Part shown: piece by piece, positions 61,025 through 64,000 of the stretch
How positions within the stretch are numbered: the first letter of the stretch is position 1
Layout: every line of letters starts with the position of its first letter
Made by a program: the position numbers and the translations under genes
Assembly (NCBI GenBank): GCA_964511385.1
Contig: CAZEFE010000007.1
Span: 124,001 to 188,000 of the forward strand
Reading direction: 5' to 3'
DNA: 64,000 nt
From: CAILHX01 sp964511385
GTDB lineage: Bacteria > Pseudomonadota > Gammaproteobacteria > Burkholderiales > Methylophilaceae
Notes under the pieces: model-generated
Seen by the model: only the letters and a program-made list of their open reading frames with translations
The model's database searches: none
What the model was told of the DNA's origin: nothing

Positions 61025-61857
61025 ATCCCCAGCCGCTGCCAGATGGTGGATACGGCACCGGCCTGATTGAGCGCGTAGAAATGCAGTCCGGGCGCACCGC
61101 TGGCCAGCAGCCGGTCACACAGTTCCGTCACCACATCCAGCCCCAGTGCCCGTACCGAGGCGAGATCGTCGCCGTAGTCCTGCAGGCGCAGGCGCAGCCA
61201 GCGCGGAATTTCCGCGCCGCAGACGGCGGAAAACCGTGCCAGTTGGGCGTAGTTGTAGATTGGCATGATGCCGGGGTAGACCGGGATGCTGATCCCCATG
61301 GCATCGCACTCTTCCATGAAGCGGAAGTAGGCATCGGCATTGTAGAAATACTGGGTGATGGCCGAGTTGGCGCCGGCATCCACCTTGCGCTTGAAATTGG
61401 CCAGGTCGGCCTTGGCCGATGTCGCCTCGGGATGGATCTCTGGATAAGCCGCGACTTCGATTTCAAACCAGTCGCCGGTTTCCTGGCGGATGAACTCCAC
61501 CAGTTCGCTGGCGTAACGGAAATCGCCGGCACTGGCTTCGCCGGAAGGAATGTCACCGCGTAGCGCCACGATGTGGCGCAGGTCGTGTGATTTATACAGC
61601 GTCAGGATTTCCCGCAATTCGTCGCGGGTGGACGAAATGCAGGACAGGTGCGGCGCCGCTTCCTGGCCGTCGGCCTTGATGTCGAGCACGGTTTCCAGCG
61701 TGCGCTCACGCGTTGAGCCCCCCGCGCCGAACGTCACCGAAAAAAACTTGGGGCCAAGCTGGGCGAGTTGCTTGCGCGCCTCGCGCAGCTTGGCCATGCC
61801 TTCCGGTGTTTTGGGCGGGAAGAACTCGAAGCTGTAAATACGCTTGTCGCGGCTCAC
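61021..61857 (-). CDS. metF: 5,10-methylenetetrahydrofolate reductase
   Basis: A 278-residue flavoenzyme making 5-methyltetrahydrofolate for methionine synthesis. SFEFFPPKTPEG with the catalytic Glu near the N-terminus, VTFGAGGSTRERT, ALRGDIP and the FAD-contact region ITQYFYNADAYF are visible. The start is GTG at 61857, 3 bp after the ahcY stop, so ahcY and metF form one operon under the SAH riboswitch. Confidence 0.97.
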   Translation of the reverse strand: MSRDKRIYSFEFFPPKTPEGMAKLREARKQLAQLGPKFFSVTFGAGGSTRERTLETVLDIKADGQEAAPHLSCISSTRDELREILTLYKSHDLRHIVALRGDIPSGEASAGDFRYASELVEFIRQETGDWFEIEVAAYPEIHPEATSAKADLANFKRKVDAGANSAITQYFYNADAYFRFMEECDAMGISIPVYPGIMPIYNYAQLARFSAVCGAEIPRWLRLRLQDYGDDLASVRALGLDVVTELCDRLLASGAPGLHFYALNQAGAVSTIWQRLGI

Positions 61858-61860
61858 AAC

Positions 61861-63270
61861 TTAGTACCGGTAGTGGTCAGGCTTGTACGGACCTTGCTTG
61901 TCGACGCCGATGTAGGCGGCCTGCTGGTCGGTCAGCTCGGTCAGTTGCGCGTTCAGCTTCTTCAGTTGCAGGCGCGCCACCTTTTCATCCAGGTGCTTGG
62001 GCAGGGTGTAAACGCCGACCGGGTAATCCGCGGTGCGGGTGTACAGCTCGATCTGCGCAATGGTCTGGTTGGCGAAGCTGGAACTCATCACGTAGGACGG
62101 ATGGCCGGTACCGCAACCCAGGTTGACCAGGCGTCCCTTGGCCAGCAGGATGATGCGCTTGCCGTCAGGGAAAATGACGTGATCGACTTGCGGCTTGATT
62201 TCTTCCCACTGGTATTTCTCGATGCCGGCAACGTCGATTTCGTTGTCGAAGTGACCGATGTTGCAGACGATGGCCTGGTCTTTCATCTTCACCATGTGGT
62301 CATGGGTGATGACGTGGTAGTTGCCGGTGGCGGTGACAAAAATGTCGGCGTGTTCGGCGGCGTAATCCATGGTGACCACGCGGTAACCTTCCATCGCGGC
62401 CTGCAGCGCGCAGATCGGGTCGATTTCCGTCACCCATACCTGGGCGGACAATGCGCGCAGCGCCTGGGCGGAACCCTTGCCCACGTCGCCGTAACCGGCC
62501 ACCACGGCGATCTTGCCGGCGACCATCACGTCGGTGGCGCGCTTGATGCCGTCCACCAGCGATTCGCGGCAGCCGTACAGATTGTCGAACTTGGATTTGG
62601 TGACGGAGTCGTTGACGTTGATGCCGGGGAACTTGAGTTCGCCGCGCTCGTGCATCTGGTACAAACGGTGCACGCCGGTGGTGGTTTCCTCGGTCACGCC
62701 CTTGATCTGGCTCAAGCGGGTGGAATACCAGCTGCCATCCACGGCCAGCTTGGCCTTGATTGCGGCAAACAGCACGCGCTCTTCTTCGCTGCCAGGGTTG
62801 GCCAGCACGGATGGGTCCTTCTCGGCCTTGGCGCCCAGGTGCAGCAGCAGCGTGGCATCACCGCCATCGTCCAGGATCATGTTGGAGTAGCCGCCATCGG
62901 TCCACTCGAAAATGCGGTGGGTGTAATCCCAGTATTCTTCCAGCGATTCGCCCTTGACGGCGAATACGGGAATGCCTTCCGCGGCAATGGCGGCGGCGGC
63001 GTGATCCTGGGTGGAGAAAATGTTGCAGGAGGCCCAGCGCACTTGGGCACCGAGCGCGGTCAGCGTCTCGATCAGCACGGCGGTCTGGATGGTCATGTGC
63101 AGGGAGCCGGTGATGCGGGCGCCCTTGAGCGGCTTGGTCAGTGCGAATTCTTCGCGAATCGCCATCAGGCCGGGCATTTCGGTTTCGGCGATGCGAATTT
63201 CCTTGCGGCCCCAACTGGCGAGGGCCATGTCGGCAATAACGTAATCTTTAAAATCAGTCACAGTGTTCAT
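61861..63270 (-). CDS. ahcY: Adenosylhomocysteinase
   Basis: A 469-residue NAD-dependent enzyme that splits S-adenosylhomocysteine into homocysteine and adenosine, relieving inhibition of methyltransferases. The start at 63270 (MNTVTDFKDYV) has GGAAA before it; an extension to 63333 would run through the leader. Motifs are LHMTIQTAVLIETL, the NAD loop VAGYGDVGKGSAQAL, and a C-terminus ending DHYRY, which carries the Lys/Tyr residues that close the NAD site. It is controlled by the riboswitch at 63365-63450. Confidence 0.98.
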   Translation of the reverse strand: MNTVTDFKDYVIADMALASWGRKEIRIAETEMPGLMAIREEFALTKPLKGARITGSLHMTIQTAVLIETLTALGAQVRWASCNIFSTQDHAAAAIAAEGIPVFAVKGESLEEYWDYTHRIFEWTDGGYSNMILDDGGDATLLLHLGAKAEKDPSVLANPGSEEERVLFAAIKAKLAVDGSWYSTRLSQIKGVTEETTTGVHRLYQMHERGELKFPGINVNDSVTKSKFDNLYGCRESLVDGIKRATDVMVAGKIAVVAGYGDVGKGSAQALRALSAQVWVTEIDPICALQAAMEGYRVVTMDYAAEHADIFVTATGNYHVITHDHMVKMKDQAIVCNIGHFDNEIDVAGIEKYQWEEIKPQVDHVIFPDGKRIILLAKGRLVNLGCGTGHPSYVMSSSFANQTIAQIELYTRTADYPVGVYTLPKHLDEKVARLQLKKLNAQLTELTDQQAAYIGVDKQGPYKPDHYRY

Positions 63271-63316
63271 TCTGGTTTCCTTGAACAAATGTGAAGGAGG
63301 GGAGGTGGCATGTTGC

Positions 63317-63369
63317 TCACCTAATTTCCGCACCTGTCACGGGTTGATGTTTCCGGGTGAATTAGGTGA
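63317..63369 (-). other. Alternative hairpin in the ahcY leader
   Basis: TCACCTAATT (63317-63326) and AATTAGGTGA (63360-63369) are perfect 10-bp complements 33 bp apart. The distal arm overlaps the 3' end of the riboswitch P1 region, so forming this hairpin and closing P1 may compete. No T run follows it. Confidence 0.45.
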
Positions 63370-63450
63370 ACGCCGTTGGTACTGGAAGAAACCAGCTGTC
63401 CGAGCCTAGGGGGTAACCAATGACGGTTAAACCTCGCAGCGTTCCTCGGT
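63365..63450 (-). promoter_or_regulatory. SAH riboswitch
   Basis: On the minus strand the leader has CCGAGGAACGCTGC at its 5' side, CCTAGGCTCGG in the middle and AACGGCGTTCACC at the 3' side, the three conserved blocks of the S-adenosylhomocysteine riboswitch. GAACGC pairs with GCGTTC as P1, CCGAG pairs with CTCGG, and CTGG-TTTCTT-CCAG forms a hairpin between them. It lies about 95 bases before ahcY; binding of SAH is expected to raise ahcY-metF expression. Confidence 0.92.
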
Positions 63451-63459
63451 AGGGGTGCG

Positions 63460-63489
63460 ATTATAAACGAGATTTCCAGTTTTCCACAA
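63460..63489 (-). promoter_or_regulatory. Sigma-70 promoter of ahcY-metF
   Basis: On the minus strand TTGTGG (63484-63489) and a perfect TATAAT (63460-63465) are 18 bp apart. Transcription would begin near 63453, directly at the 5' edge of the SAH riboswitch. Confidence 0.7.
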
Positions 63490-63502
63490 TTGCGTCGAGC
63501 GA

Positions 63503-64000
63503 TCAGGCGTGGGCCGGCAGACCGCTCCACAGGGTGGTCAGGTCGTCGAATTTCCAGTGGGACGGGTCTTCGTTGGCCACAATCCGGTCCGGATTGTGCG
63601 TGGCTGCCAGGTTGATGATGCCCGGCGTGATGCGTTCATGGGTCAGGACGGAGTAGAACACTTTGACGATAGGTGCCAGCAGCGATTCCGACTGGTCGAT
63701 AACGACGCCGATCCGGCCGGAATGCAGTCTGACCAGCGAGCCGACCGGGAAAATGCCGATACTTTTCACAAAAGCCTGGAAGATATGTTCGTCGAAGTGG
63801 CTTTTGCTCCATTCCGCCATCCGGTGCAACGCATCGGCTGGCCCCCAGCCGGACTTGTATGGGCGATCCGAGGTGACCGCGTCATACACATCGCAGACGG
63901 CGCCCATGCGGGCGTAGAGGCTGATTTTTTCGCCGGGCAGTTGGTCGGGGTAGCCGCGACCGTCCATTTTTTCGTGATGGTGCCGGCACACTTCCATCAC
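63503..64000 (-). CDS. HD-GYP domain protein (partial, N-terminus beyond window)
   Basis: The last 165 residues of a minus-strand gene that continues past the right edge. HHEKMDGRGYP is the second half of the HD-GYP signature of cyclic-di-GMP phosphodiesterases, followed by MGAVCDVYDAVTSDRPYK. The visible domain is followed by about 75 residues forming a small C-terminal domain. The first histidine and HD pair are outside the window, so catalytic integrity cannot be checked. It stops 14 bp before the ahcY promoter. Confidence 0.9.
   Translation of the reverse strand: MMEVCRHHHEKMDGRGYPDQLPGEKISLYARMGAVCDVYDAVTSDRPYKSGWGPADALHRMAEWSKSHFDEHIFQAFVKSIGIFPVGSLVRLHSGRIGVVIDQSESLLAPIVKVFYSVLTHERITPGIINLAATHNPDRIVANEDPSHWKFDDLTTLWSGLPAHA

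Noticed and set aside
61768..63294. A 508-codon plus-strand frame opposite ahcY
   Set aside because: It covers the ahcY gene and its leader in reverse. ahcY is unmistakable and is preceded by its riboswitch.

Overview
The window looks like a chromosomal segment of a Gram-negative betaproteobacterium, most likely in or near the Nitrosomonadales/Methylophilales. The grounds are a TonB and outer-membrane receptor system, the rsmB-ntrY-ntrX arrangement, a tandem cphA pair with its DUF1854/ABC companions, an SAH riboswitch on ahcY, flhBA and a GC-rich codon bias. The genus is not determined. The gene content suggests oxidation of short alcohols, aldehydes and C1 compounds. It includes an accessory SoxYZ-like carrier and zinc hydrolase of quinoprotein (PQQ) dehydrogenase relays, a b561 cytochrome, a YncD/PqqU-like TonB receptor, a sigma-54-controlled aldehyde dehydrogenase, and a complete NAD-dependent formate dehydrogenase operon with its own molybdenum cofactor genes.

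Layout. 1-3122 (minus): tonB, an orphan histidine kinase, a peroxiredoxin and the start of a PIN/PhoH protein. 3209-5727: quinoprotein-relay hydrolase, cytochrome b561 and SoxYZ-like carrier. 5930-9199 (minus): flhB-flhA. 9282-11396 (minus): TonB-dependent receptor. 11482-20897 (minus): fdsG-fdsB-fdsA-fdhD-fdsD-moaA-mobA-mobB-moeA, a tightly packed operon. 21053-25161: AcoR-like activator divergent from an aldehyde dehydrogenase and a DUF779 gene, with a -24/-12 promoter and upstream inverted repeats between them. 25154-34115: membrane glycosyltransferase, rpmE, a DUF3426 protein, prmA, accC, accB, aroQ, a TlpA-like thioredoxin, dsbD and cutA. fxsA diverges from cutA. 34555-38173: a poorly characterised accessory block of four minus-strand genes plus an XRE regulator. 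38239-39261: a flavin/ferredoxin reductase. 39262-46906: cyanophycin cluster (cphA, a cphA-like paralogue, ABC protein, DUF1854). 46929-50153: xthA, a small cationic secreted protein and a QseBC/PmrAB-like two-component system. 50140-57766 (minus): def-fmt-htpX-rsmB-DUF4390-ntrY-ntrX. 57835-61024 (plus): dprA-smg-fliW-cobW-like. 61021-63270 (minus): ahcY-metF under an SAH riboswitch. 63503-64000 (minus): the C-terminal part of an HD-GYP protein that continues past the window edge.

No tRNA, rRNA, CRISPR array, insertion sequence or prophage was recognised, and no gene-free stretch exceeds 300 bases. The observations most worth following are: an 11-bp tandem repeat (CCTTAC type) that overlaps the response-regulator start and recurs upstream of the cyanophycin ABC gene; a CphA paralogue whose Mur-domain P-loop is destroyed; an NtrX whose AAA+ domain has lost its ATPase and sigma-54 contact motifs; a 10-bp helix that could compete with the SAH riboswitch; and the uncharacterised block at 34.5-38.2 kb.
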